From Crossaster papposus (lineage: Eukaryota > Echinodermata > Asteroidea > Velatida > Solasteridae): a stretch of DNA of 64,000 nucleotides. The notes below the pieces were generated by a model that had not been told where the DNA came from, made no database searches, and saw nothing but the letters and a program-made list of their open reading frames with translations. The stretch lies in assembly GCA_037893245.1 (NCBI GenBank), contig JBAIAA010000815.1, positions 764,501 through 828,500 on the forward strand. Reading direction: 5' to 3'. The position numbers were made by a program, and so were the translations under genes. Positions 45,357 through 56,149 of the stretch are shown here, piece after piece. Position 1 is the first letter of the stretch. Every line of letters begins with the position of its first letter.

Positions 45357-46365
45357 CTTTTTTTACCCTGCGAGCCCCGGCCGATGCATGACCGATTTCA
45401 GGCTGGGCGCCGGCAGGGCGCCGTCCGGCCCCCGACCGATTTCCGGCCAGGCACCGCCAAGTCGGCCGGACGCCTGGCGGGACCAGGCCGGCGTGTGGGC
45501 GGCGCCTGGCCGATATATTGATTGTCTGGGTTGTCCAAAATTTGGCTCGGCGCCCGCCCGACGTGTGCGATGCCCTGCCGGACATCGGCTAGGCATCGAC
45601 CGATTTATTGGCGATCAGTTTGCGATGCGAAACGCCGCACCAGGTTTTAAGTCCGAGTTAAAAGTAACTCGATGCCCGCCCGATGCCAAAAAATGACCCG
45701 GCAGCCGCAAGGAGTCCTGTGGGGCCCCGGCCGAAAATGCCTATAAATCCGACGCAAACTAATCGCAAACCCATCGCAAGCCAATTGTGACTGGGGTATT
45801 AGCAAGGTTCCTAGTTGCTTGCTAAAATTAGAATAGGTTTGGGGCATGTCTAAATCCGTATAGCGTCATTCTAAGTCACTTTCAATCTTTCATCTTTTGG
45901 GAATTTGTATTGACATCCTTATGCGCAGAGTCAAGGATAACTTTAAACTCCTCATAGCGCTCTGCAAGGAACATATTTTCCTGAGTCGAGTAATTAGGCT
46001 TCTTTCCCCTTTTTTGAGTTGAAACACCCTCTGAATTAGCCATTTCTGAAACATGTGCTTAGGCCGATACAAATGTACATACCCTAAATAGGGTACATAG
46101 GAATGCATTGACAATACAACCCACAGCATGACCTGATTTGAACTCTTTCCCTATTGTTAACTCAAACTGACTATGTACTTTTGCGATTATTCAAATCCCA
46201 CGCCATTCTAGCAAGCTGCAAGCAAGCAACTAGTAAGAATGTTTCATAGAATGGTGTTATGGAATGCGATTTAGTTGATTGCTAGCAAGCAACCAACTAG
46301 GCATTTGGAATCTTGCTAGAACCTAGTAATATACTAAGTTAGAATGCTTTTATGGAATTGGGCCT

Positions 46366-47281
46366 TCTAACTCATACAGTCATCTTTGGAAACCTGCTTG
46401 GGGCGTGAACTTATCATGCAAATTCGACCATGAATTAACTTTGAATGTGCATCAAGTCTTCAAGTTTACACATTCACCTACTACCCATTCATCAGCAGTC
46501 GCGCGGGCCTGTGTTGCATAATTAGCCCTGTTTCACAAAGGAATTTCGTGCATTGCGTACCGTACGTGATGCAAACTGCCGTTCTGCAATCTCCGTAAGA
46601 GAAGAGGAGTTGGTCTATAATCGTGCCGTGTATGGGCGCACTATGTGAAAATATCGTAGATGCAAAAGCAAATGAAACCCGGAACCAACACCAAAAACAT
46701 AAATTCTGAAAAAAAAAAAATTATTACAACGTTCAGCTCTGCCGCCTCTACACAAATGGCCGGTGTTTTATACCTAAAACTCACCCTTCAATCACGCTCG
46801 TTCAAAAGTCAACCCGTTTGATGCAACCGACGATTTACACCAAGGCATTGTGTCGTCAATGTAGCTGACATAACCGGAACACAAATTCGCAAAAATTTCC
46901 AAAGGTACATGGGGCGGTTGATGCACTTTTCCAGTTTAATTCACTGATGATTTTTTTGTCTGATAAGAAATACCACTGTAATTGTAAAGACATTCCATGC
47001 ATGCTTCCATCTCTACCAGAAAATGATGGATGGCGATGCGGCATTATGCTTTACACAATGATAATTGTTTTTCTTTTCTTTTTCTTTGAAGTTATGAAAG
47101 TATTAAACTTTGTAGAGCTCGTTTCCTCTATATATAGACACAGATTCCTTCTATGAATTTAAAGCATCATTGCAGATACCTCGCGTGCAAAGCTTGCAGG
47201 CCGATATAAATTGTGCCTTGTTCCCATTACAATGTGTTGTTTGTGTTTCGTGTACTTTTCTTAAAGTTAGGTTGTCCATAC
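46366..47281. other. Unassigned stretch
   Basis: No repeat arms or coding domain recognised. A-run at 46709-46720. Confidence 0.35.
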
Positions 47282-47461
47282 CAGGGGCGGATCCAGGAAT
47301 TTCGGTTAGAGGGGGCGCCAAAAATTGTCAACATAATATATTGGGAGAAGATATGGGAGCGCAGGAGGCGCGAAGCCCCAACGCCGAGATCTTCTCAATC
47401 TTCTCGAGATTTGTTTAGGGGGGGCGCGCGCCGGGTGCGCCCCCCCCTGGATCCGCGCATG
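47282..47461. mobile_element. Short TIR element, CAGGGGCGGATCCAGG-ended, 5-bp TSD
   Basis: 180 bp with ends CAGGGGCGGATCCAGG and CCTGGATCCGCGCATG, flanked by CATAC on both sides (47277-47281; 47462-47466). GC-rich interior (AGGGGGGCGCC / GGGTGCGCCCCCCC). The GGGGCGGATCCAGG end is one I associate with a widespread animal MITE. I cannot fix the superfamily. Confidence 0.75.
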
Positions 47462-47471
47462 CATACAGCGG

Positions 47472-47703
47472 AACACTGTAATTGTTCCGAACAAATGAAT
47501 TTTATAAAATAAAAAAAAACGATCGCTGGACGGCGTTTGGGAAAATTTTTCAAAAAGAACAACATAAGAACCACTGCCTGACGCCGGTTCAAAACATACG
47601 CCGTTTTTCCTGCTTTACTCTATGATTATAAAACTTCGGAACAGGTCAATTAAACGATATTTACTATAAAATACACCCCTCCAAATCGACCTATTCATGA
47701 ATT
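47472..47703 (-). mobile_element. MITE family A, both ends missing, copy A12
   Basis: Internal reverse segment (CTGTAATTGTTCCGAA ... CGATCGCTGGACGGCG ... GAACCACTGCCTGACGCCGG ... CCTATTCATGA). Truncated into LINE sequence on the right. Confidence 0.75.
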
Positions 47704-47737
47704 GTACTTGGCGGTAACTATAGACACTACTTACAGG

Positions 47738-47833
47738 CGCTCAAAGACTGTCAGCCTGCCAATTAGTGTCCGTGATTCTACTTGTGTTATTACATTTAAA
47801 AGTAAAATTAAAACTTATCTTTTTTCTAAATAG
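47738..47833 (+). pseudogene. L2/CR1-like LINE ORF2, extreme C-terminus
   Basis: A 31-codon frame then TAG, reading SLPISVRDSTCVITFKSK then IKTYLFSK. The 'SLP..IR......FKSxLKTxLF' ending is characteristic of the last residues of L2/CR1-group LINE ORF2 proteins. 5'-truncated, as most LINE copies are. Confidence 0.8.
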
Positions 47834-47950
47834 TAGATTTAAGTTTTGTTCTAGTTTGTTTTAATTTATCCTTTCTTTTGTTATGCGCTTTGATCATGTT
47901 TTGGAAAAGCGCAGTATAAATGCCTGTTATTATTATTATTATTATTATTA
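47834..47950 (+). mobile_element. 3' UTR and tail of the same LINE
   Basis: Ends GAAAAGCGCAGTATAAATGC, then CTG and (TTA)n. The 'GCGCTxTATAAATGC' plus short microsatellite ending is typical of this LINE group. Plus-strand insertion. Confidence 0.75.
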
Positions 47951-48254
47951 ATTTGAAGAGCAGGCGTCATCAATATTGTTCCATTCATTTGCCAAATCTG
48001 TGCAAGATCCAATTTCTAAACTCCATCATGTTCTACCCCCTGAGCGACCAAACGTTTATCAAACTCGAAGTTTAGCAAAACGAACTTAATTATGTTTGTA
48101 GAATTGAACGGTTTAGAAATAGTTCCCTCCCCTATCTAATGCGAATATTCTTAATTCTGTATAACTGCATCGTTGGCAAACAACTCACAAAATAAGGTGT
48201 GTCAGAACAACATTGTTTTTATGCACATATTGTATTACGGTCTGTTCTTCTTAA

Positions 48255-49015
48255 TGCTACAGTCACACGGCCATGTTACGGACCTGCGGATGCCTGCGTA
48301 TATTTGGATAATGAAAATGCGTAATTTTTAACCCCAATACGGAAATTTGAGCAAAAGTTACCTATATTCTGCGGACGATACGGATTAGTTACGGATGTTA
48401 CGTATGAATTACGGATGTTACGGGTAAAACCTGCGGATGAACCCATCCGCTGCCAACCCGCTGGCACATGTTACTGACGACTTACGGATGACTTACGGAT
48501 TTTACGGATGACTTACGGACGATACGGATGACTTACGGACGATACGGATAAGTTACGCTCGTGTCTGCGCATGTCGGCTTCCTCTGGCGTCCGCACCATC
48601 CGCAAATAAACCCACGTGGATCGGAGCTTGCTTCAGTCGCATTTCATCAAGTCTGAGATCTAGTTCCAGTTATTCAACAGTTTCTTCTCCATCTTTTTGA
48701 TGTTTACGTACCCCTATGTATCCGCAGGCAACTGCACACCCGACAAAGTGTGCGGATCAGTTACGTATCTAACGTATCCTGCGGATGAGTTTACGTATCT
48801 TACGTATGAGTTACGGATGCTTACGTATATTTCATCCGCAGCAAAATTTTGAGATTTTCAAAATTCCGCTGCGGATCTGCGTATGTCTGCGGATCGTGCG
48901 GATTGAATTACGGATGGATACGGATGCTTACGGATGATACGGATCCTTGCGGATGCTTACGGACTTTTATCCGTAAGCATCCGCAGCTACCGTAAGTGGC
49001 CGTGTGACTGTCCCA
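48255..49015. mobile_element. Foldback element, CAGTCACACGGCCA-ended, TAA TSD
   Basis: Ends TGCTACAGTCACACGGCCA and inverse TGGCCGTGTGACTGTCCCA, flanked by TAA (48252-48254; 49016-49018). 761 bp made almost wholly of words such as GACTTACGGATGATACGG and CTGCGGATG on the left, mirrored by ATCCGCAG / TCCGTAAGCATCC on the right, plus 'cttacgtatgag' forms. The central 48590-48710 is non-repetitive. No coding. Confidence 0.9.
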
Positions 49016-49249
49016 TAACCCTTTTTTTATTCGTGTATACTAAAATGTCAATTTCTTTTTTAGTCATCATCCCTATATTGCGTAAACCGACCGCTAGCAA
49101 CTTATAATGTTGGTGCCCCCAGACAACGATTAAGATTTGTTTCTTCTTCAAACTTACCCAGTTTTTATCTACACTCAACTTGTAATTTTTTTTAAAAATA
49201 ATAATTAATTCAGTTCTATTTATGTGAATTTATGTGAATTCATGTGAAT

Positions 49250-49356
49250 TTTAATAGTAACTTTGGCTTTAACATTTGTACAAATCATGCAATTCAGCCT
49301 GGCAGCTGCGAGATGGATTTTTGCAATAAACCATTTTCAATTCAATTCAATTCAAT
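49250..49356 (+). mobile_element. CR1-like LINE 3' end with (AATTC)n tail
   Basis: GCAATTCAGCCTGGCAGCTG...TTTTTGCAATAAACCATTTT followed by CAATTCAATTCAATTCAATT. This 'AATTxAGCC...GGCTGCG...CAATAAACC + pentamer' ending is known from CR1-type LINEs. Preceded by TATGTGAATT repeats (49220-49250). Confidence 0.6.
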
Positions 49357-49389
49357 TTAAGCAATTACCAATGGTGTATTCTACCTTTA
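49357..49389 (-). mobile_element. MITE family A terminus only, copy A13
   Basis: AAGCAATTACCAATGGTGTA then TTCTACCTTTAA, joined directly to the LINE tail. A 33-bp remnant. Confidence 0.65.
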
Positions 49390-49538
49390 ATTGAGGCCCC
49401 TGTAAACTGCTCTGTGGTGCAATCTGTAGTGATTTCTGGCCACTTTCCTATGAAGTTACGTAATACTTGTACATCGATACTACATATTTTTTGTAGTTTC
49501 GTCTTGTTTCCAATTAACTAAACTGTTATCAGCAGTCC

Positions 49539-49540
<2 letters not shown>

Positions 49541-49569
<29 letters not shown>
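49541..49569. repeat. poly(G) tract, 29 G
   Basis: Longest G homopolymer in the window. The rest of 49390-50035 has no recognised feature. Confidence 0.95.
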
Positions 49570-49572
<3 letters not shown>

Positions 49573-50034
49573 TTTCTACAGCGCTTTATACCGACGCCCT
49601 TGGATAGGGCGGCTGGAATGGCTAGACAACCTTGGAAGGGGCGACCCCCTCTGAAATGAATTAAATCACAGTTATAGCCGTGCGTATACGATTCAATGTT
49701 AATATGCAATCGTATACAAATGCCAATTATCTCTGAACAATAATTCTAACATTCCAAGCATAATACTTCTACGGACGCCATAGAATCGATACTCATTTCA
49801 GTTGTGGAATTTCCCCCTCAATTTATCAAACTTACTGTTCCTTGCTCTATGACCAGAGCACGAAAACAATGCATTTTCGTAACGCCCCTTGAAAACTGTC
49901 TATTCTGAGAAGGGAAAGTAATTTTCCCCAGGCAAGGACAGCAGGCTTTTTGTCGCATACCAAAATGTTATTCAAAGAGTTTCCAAAAGTGACCCATACT
50001 TTCATTATTATCTTGTACAGAACGACACGGCGGT

Positions 50035-50098
50035 TAAATCGTTGGATAAATCGTTGAATAAATCTGGATAAATCGTTGGATAAATCGTTGCGTTGGGG
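50035..50098 (+). repeat. GGATAAATCGTT short tandem repeat
   Basis: Four to five units of GGATAAATCGTT, with one interrupted unit. Confidence 0.85.
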
Positions 50099-50141
50099 CC
50101 CTTCTAAGTTCTATTTAGTGAAAACGGTGAGCTAATAAACA

Positions 50142-50449
50142 GGGCCAATATTCATAAAGCCTGCTAAGCCTAGTTGGCTGCTAAAATGGCCCCTAGATGA
50201 CAGCTAAGCCTAGTTGGAAGCTAAGTGATATTTATAAAACTTTGCTAAGCTTAGTTGGTTGCTAAGTTAACTGCAAACATTATAGTTGATCTGGGGTGTC
50301 TCTAAGTCACAAGCTGGCAACTTGCCTAATGTCCCAGCTGCGTGCTTAAAATATCGAACTGTCAACTAGCTGGTAACATTCTTAACAAGGTTTATTGAAT
50401 ACAAAATTAGTTGGTAGCCACGGAGCAGGTTTTTATGAATATCGGCTCA
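50142..50449. mobile_element. Foldback element, GGGCCAATATTCATAAA-ended
   Basis: Ends GGGCCAATATTCATAAAGCC and inverse TTTTTATGAATATCGGCTC. Interior words GCTAAGCCTAGTTGGCTGC, GCTAAGCTTAGTTGGTTGC. Shares words with the outer element at 43498-46365 but has different termini. No TSD read. Confidence 0.75.
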
Positions 50450-51203
50450 GGGATCTAACTAAACTGGTGCCAAAATGCAACCAACCTATGAAAAACCATC
50501 AAACGAACACGATGCCAGTTTAGCGGTTTTGTTGCAGACTCTAATTTACTGGCTGAAAATAACTGACGTTGTCAATTTAAATAAAGATCGTGTATTAAAC
50601 AAAAGAACGTGCATCATGCGCAAAGTTACTTAGCGGAGTAAAACAGCGCGCCATCTTGCGGTACAGTTTGCGCAATTCAGATTCAGGTTCAGGTTCCCAG
50701 CCCTGATAAGTTTGTTTTATGCCAAGACGTCTAAATTGTATGTCAGGTAGCCACCAGCGACAAAAGTAGATCATGACGCACTATACACTGCGTAGCTATT
50801 TATATTTAAATTCATAATTCAAATAAAAAACATAAAAAACATTGGCTTTAAATATTGATATTATATTTCGTCTGGTGTTGATTTTTGCCAAAGCAAGTTT
50901 CAATTTTATTCAAACCAAAAAAGAGAATCTAGATCGATGGGTTTATTTTGTTAACGTTGTTTACCTTACAACTTACCAAACACTCGAACATCGCGAACGT
51001 TGACGATAAGACCCGACCGTCAATAAAACGCATTCAGAAAACTTCGGACATTTTTGTGAAATGGCAGCTTCCCTCCTGTTTTCGTCACGTGACAGTAGAC
51101 GCTATGCTATACCCGACCTAATAATTCATCAGAAATAGTCAGAAATATTGTTGTCTTCTAAAAACCAGACTAACATTCAGATCGGTCGACGTGCTGATTT
51201 TAT
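50450..51203. other. Unassigned stretch
   Basis: AT-rich, nothing recognised. Confidence 0.35.
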
Positions 51204-51302
51204 GGACCGTGTCCGAATTACTTGGCTACGGCTTAAAATCACACACGAGTCGGTGGTATTGCGGCTGACGCCATTTTACATAGCCACGTAATTCAGACAA
51301 AA
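51204..51302. mobile_element. Short foldback MITE, family F, copy 2
   Basis: GGACCGTGTCCGAATTACTT left end and inverse GCCACGTAATTCAGACA right end. Same size and organisation as 524-625, with a diverged centre. Confidence 0.75.
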
Positions 51303-51403
51303 CCTTATACTCTCAACCTGACAGTTTTGCAAATGCCTAGAAATCTTCGAGTGACTCTCGGTCGGTTGCTGTTAGATATCCTTATTTTTAACGGGCTGTT
51401 ATA

Positions 51404-51738
51404 TTTAAAGGTAGTATACACCATTTGCAGATATCGTAAATATTTACTATTTAATTATTGAGAAATATCTTACTCATTTGAAAGTAAATAATGATTCTAG
51501 GCATCCAGCAAAATGATTGCGCTAGATATCCTCTAATTATTCCGAAAAAAACACAAATAACATAAGAATAACTGCTCGACGCTGGTTGAAAACAAACGCT
51601 GTTTTTCGTGCTTTTCTCGGCATTAATGATTGTGTAAAACTTTGGAACGGTCAGTTAAACGATATTTACTAAAAAATACAACCCCCCAAATATACCCATT
51701 TATGATAATTCAAGCAATTACCAATGGTCTACCTTTAA
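51404..51738 (-). mobile_element. MITE family A, copy A14
   Basis: Reverse copy from TTTAAAGGTAGTATACACC to CCAATGGTCTACCTTTAA. Lacks the GATCG central hairpin, like A11. Confidence 0.85.
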
Positions 51739-53498
51739 GTTTGAATTTATCATCTATATTAATGGCCGTTTCATGGTTCAGATCTCCGTAAAAAAAAGTA
51801 TTATTGATAACAAACTCAACCAGCACATGTAAGTAAAAGTCCCATATAGTCGGCGGCTCGGTTGTGCCCGGAAGTTCAATCGTGACCTTTGTGCGCGAGA
51901 CATTTATGTACTTTACATTTATGTACTGACTACCCCAACCCCCTGAAAATATGGCTTCACTGTAACAATGAAAGGTCATTGCTCTGACGTAAAGGTCAAG
52001 ACAAGGTCACATGTGGAAAGACCCCCAGGGACACCTACCCACAATCTATGGAGCTATGCATGCTCCTCCATGCACATTTATGGTGTAAATAATGGAGGAC
52101 ACATGCCTGGCGACACGAAGGTGAATTGGGGTTAGGGCTAGAATCGAGGATGTCTTCGATTGAGATTCGTGTACAAAACCAATGAGAGCCGTCGGAAAGA
52201 GTACAAACAAAGGAAATTTTCGAGAGGAACAAAGGAAACTCCTCGATTTACACCATAAACAAACGTGATGGTACATGTACATGAACACTGGCCACACTCG
52301 CACAAAAACCCGTCCTAATCCCGTGTGTTCGCGGAAAAAAGGACAACAATTACGACTGGTCGTCGCCGGGCGCAGACTGCTGTTCAGTCCCAGGACAAGT
52401 TGTTGACAGGACCGCCCCAACAACTGACTCCGCTGGATGGCATTCTACGGTAACTCACTGAGAATAAACAGACCCAATTATTTTTGGCAGGTTGTTCCGT
52501 GTGGGCTATTTTGAAACAAATCAGCCCATGACAGATCGCCGTTTATTTATTTATTATCCATTATTGTATTTTTACTTATTTATACACGGTTACCATTCAA
52601 CCAAGGTTGTTTTTCAAGGGGCCGTGTTGCGTATAGTAAACTATACACAAAATCAAATAAATAAATTAAAACATTAAGTTGGTGTGCCAACATAAGAACG
52701 AAGCTTTACAACAACATAATATTTGTGTAATTAATGTAAAAAAATTTAAAAGGATTAAAATAAAGATTATTAATTAAAAAGGTTACTAACAAAATTATTA
52801 AAAAATGTATATATGTGCATAGGCTATATCATAAAACAAAACTACTTAATTATTATGAAATACATTACTTGACTGCAAGTGAATAAACAAACTAATTTGT
52901 TACAACATTAGTTAGTCCACTTTATTTGCAAAACGATTACACATTTGAATCGAAAATAGTATTGAACTTAATTCTTGACAAAAGTCTGAGTCCTCATGTT
53001 GTTGAATTGCAAAAAGTATGCCAGCTTTACAAAAAAATAAATCAAAGCGGCACACATGAAATATAACCCAAAGGCTCGATTTGCCGGGACCACATTTCGA
53101 TAGTCACTTCCATTTATATAACAATTAACATGATTTCTCTTGTATTTCTCTCCAGTCCCCAATGGGTCGTTGCCGTATCCCGTTTATGGGTTCAAGGGCG
53201 GTGTGTGTTGAATATTTTCTATTTCAAGTCTGATTACGGGACACCTGTGGTGATGATTCCGTATTGCACCTCGTGTCCAAATGTCTTACGATAGGAAATA
53301 TTCGGGTATATTTGCTTACAATGCAAAGCACGGTAACATTTGCTGAGATACCCTATAAGGCAATACACAAAAATGATACCGAAGTTTTAAAGCGCTCCTT
53401 TTTTGCAAATACTTACAACACCAAATTGACCAGTTTTCAAAGCCCTTGTCACTGATCTGTAAAAAGAGAGGGGCATTCTGAAACGTGTATTATACATG
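51739..53498. other. 1.8 kb with no recognised feature
   Basis: No family blocks seen. Very AT-rich at 52530-52900. The 52046-52423 minus frame has no recognised domain. Confidence 0.35.
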
Positions 53499-53663
53499 TG
53501 CTATAGTTCGTGAATTGCCATTACGACCGAGGATTCCCTATTGTGTTTTCTTTTATTCCTTTACTGAAACCTAACCCCATTGCTTTGCGCTTATCTTGCC
53601 GATCGAGGACAAAGAAACCGTCCTTCGAGGATCTTTTGTTCCCATTGTTTTCTTTTGTTTTTT
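53499..53663 (-). repeat. Inverted-pair repeat H, right member
   Basis: Reverse-complement partner of 41398-41566 about 12 kb away. See that entry. Confidence 0.75.
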
Positions 53664-53999
53664 TGCCTAAGCGCGCTGAATGATCACGTTCACTTTTTTT
53701 ATGAGAGTGTCTTACTATATAATAGTCTAGTCACAGACTCCCATGTTTGAATTTACCAAACTGTTATCTGCGTGATCGATTGAATAAAAGTTGAGGTCAA
53801 CCAATTTCATTTTATAATAGTCATAAATTCGCAGTATTTTAAATTTGTTGTAAATATGAATGCTTTATTTTCGTTCAAAGTATCCATTTATTGCCCTTGT
53901 TTTAATAATAGGCCCAGTTGTGATGCAAAAGAAATACAAACAAAATAGGAAGTTTGACACGTTGTAGATCCTATGGTGCCCGGATGTGGTGGATTTTCC

Positions 54000-54315
54000 T
54001 TTAAAGGTAGGATACACCATTTGCAGATCTCGAAAATGTTTATACCCGAATTATTAACAAATATCTTACTCATTTGAAAGTAAATAATGATTGTAGGCAT
54101 CAAGAAAAAAACGATTGCGGACGGCGATCGCGAAAAAAACACAAGAACAACATAAGAACCACTGCCCGACGCCGGTTGAAAACGAACGCCGTTTTTCTTG
54201 CTTTCCTCGGCATTAGTACAGGTCAGTACTGTTAAACGATAATTACTATAAAATACAATCACCCAAATCACCCATTCCTGATAATTCAAGCAATTACCAA
54301 TGGTGTTTTCTTTAA
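54000..54315 (-). mobile_element. MITE family A, copy A15
   Basis: Reverse copy TTTAAAGGTAGGATACACC to CCAATGGTGTTTTCTTTAA. An internal deletion removes the segment between the GGCATC block and the central hairpin, leaving GATTGCGGACGGCGATCGCG. Joins a truncated B terminus at 54311-54358. Confidence 0.85.
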
Positions 54316-54358
54316 GGGGATCGTATACGTTTGGTAATTACTCAAAAAATTACTTTTA
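54311..54358 (+). mobile_element. MITE family B terminus, truncated, copy B3
   Basis: TTTAAGGGGATCGTATACG then TTTGGTAATTACTCAAAAAA, and nothing further of family B. The third A-B junction in the window. Confidence 0.75.
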
Positions 54359-54778
54359 GCAGTAAGGTGAGAAAATGTGTAAACGATCCATCCAATCAAA
54401 AAGGATTAATTAATTTAATCTAACCCTCCAGGGTATTTTGGTTAGAAACCCTGCCAGTCGCAACAGATTACATACTTTGTCACATTGACTTGTGTGCAGA
54501 GTCCAGCAAGGTCAAGCAGTCACCATAGATGGACTGTGCTGGATCTGGCAGGGTTAGGGTTAATTAAAGTATATTTATTATCATAATCTTCTGGTGTTGC
54601 TGTGGTCAATCATTGTACGGAAATAGGTCGCGATTGAAAACTGATTTGGCACACTTTGCGTGCAGGGGGTAGATTGCAATGGTAATATTAGTGGTACCCT
54701 TATTAACTCTAACCCCTCGGGTGTGTGAACAGTAATAAATTATTAAAATCGTTGGATTCAGCACCGGTACCTAAATGT

Positions 54779-54825
54779 AGTACTAGTATACAACATTGAT
54801 GTTGCTGTAATTTTCAAAATTAGTA
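54779..54825 (+). mobile_element. MITE family D left terminus, copy D7
   Basis: GTACTAGTATACAACATTGA, then TGTTGCTGTAATTTTCAAAA, then unrelated sequence. Short relic. Confidence 0.5.
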
Positions 54826-55183
54826 TACGTTTTTCCGATCGTTTTAATTTAATGTACGATATAAGTTGTGTGTATCACATAAATTACACACAAAACCAAC
54901 ACACAAAATGTGGTTTCGTACACGGCCGCAAAAGGCGACACTTAATTTGGCTGGAATCACGACTACATGTATACCCAAATAACTCGGAGTTTTTGGGGTC
55001 GCAAAACAAAAGTTGACCGCGAAACTTGTTCTCTACTGCAAGAATAACACCAAAACACCCAGTTTGTAAAAGATAGTTGCGTTGATGTTTATATCTTACT
55101 TTTTAAATGCTCTTTCCGATTAAAGATTAACACAATTTCCTTCAAAACGCGTTTTGTAGCACGCTTCCAGAACGTAATGTTCC

Positions 55184-55573
55184 TTTAAAGGGATCGTATA
55201 CGTTTGGTAATTACTCTAAACATTAATGGCAATAAAAACTTACTTGGTAAGAAGTACAGCAGCTTTGGATAGTACAATGCATTTTTAGAAACGTTTCACT
55301 TTGAAGTACTGCGGTTATGGAAAATGATATCACTTTTTATCCCCAAAATGTAAACTGAGAAGCGTTACTGCAGTGACGTTTCTCAGAGTGTGTATTCTAA
55401 TGCAGATTTTTCTTCCTGCCTTGACATAACCGCTCCAGATTTTCGGCAATATCTCAAAATCGCTACCACCTTTTGAAATTTGTACAGGTTAATTTTATGG
55501 TATATATCTATAACTATATAGGATTGAAACAAACAGTGGGTTCCAATTACCAAACGTATACGATCCCTTTAAA
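55184..55573 (+). mobile_element. MITE family B, copy B4
   Basis: Complete: TTTAAAGGGATCGTATACG to CGTATACGATCCCTTTAAA. Best match to B2. Stands alone, with no A neighbour. Confidence 0.9.
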
Positions 55574-56149
55574 ACCGGCTAACCAAATTCGTGTAGGCCT
55601 ATCCCCTTATTAAATTGTATGGACCAATTTTGAGCAAAGTCTCGGAAGCAATGCCTGCCAAACAACCTTCTACAAATACAGCCTAAAGACAGCCCTGAAA
55701 TTCCAAAAGTCAGCCCAGAAAACAGGCACCCGGCCACAATACTTATCGTACATAGTCTTGTTCATAGAATAGTGTGTAAACATCTCGTTGGAGCCACTAC
55801 TGCCTACGACCCCACGGCTTACGCATCGAAATCCTAATCGAACAGACAGGATAAAAGCGTTCAACAACGGCCTTTTTATCTCCGACAATTTCGACAATTT
55901 TCACATTTTTGTTGTCCATTCTTGTCCGTAGTAGACTACCCGTCTCTGTTCCTTGGAGTACTTTTGATAGATCGTGTTTACCGACTTTATCTGCACTGGT
56001 TCCTTTCCAGTATAATGCGTCGCCATATTTTTGGGACTCAGTCGGCATTATTTTCGTCAAAGAAAAAAAAAAGTTGTTTATTTGGAATTTATCGGACAAC
56101 TTTGAAACGTTCTTTCAATCATTCGCATTCTTATTAGAGCCAGTGATAT
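55574..56149. other. Unassigned stretch
   Basis: Overlapping frames on both strands (55670-56137) lack recognised domains. Confidence 0.35.

Larger units (their letters stand above)
43599..45798. mobile_element. GC-rich foldback element, TACCCCAGTCACAATT-ended, TTA TSD
   Basis: Ends TACCCCAGTCACAATTA and inverse AATTGTGACTGGGGTA, flanked by TTA at 43596-43598 and 45799-45801. Arms are built of GC-rich words (CGGCCGG, CGATGCC, GGCATCGGCCGG, GCCGGACG) in sharp compositional contrast to the AT-rich host. A second AGTCACAATTAAA occurs inside at about 43708. It carries a possible Harbinger N-terminal frame (45168-45356) and, inserted beside that, the 44002-45156 element. Confidence 0.8.
43498..46365. 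mobile_element. Outer foldback element, CCAATTCCATAAAAGCATTC-ended
   Basis: Left end CCAATTCCATAAAAGCATTC then TAAGCCTAGTTAGATGC; right end inverse GAATGCTTTTATGGAATTGG. Arm words (GCTAAGCCTAGTTAG, CTAGTTGCTTGCTA, TTCCATAAAACCAT) occur in both orientations. Native sequence is 43498-43598 plus 45799-46365; the middle is the insertion at 43599-45798. Related by words to the element at 50142-50449. Confidence 0.75.

Noticed and set aside
43599..45798. GC-rich segment as horizontally transferred bacterial DNA or a gene-bearing island
   Set aside because: It is bounded by inverted ends and a TTA duplication, and its GC content comes from repeated words, not codons. The long frames there (45009-45585) are mostly a consequence of few stop codons.
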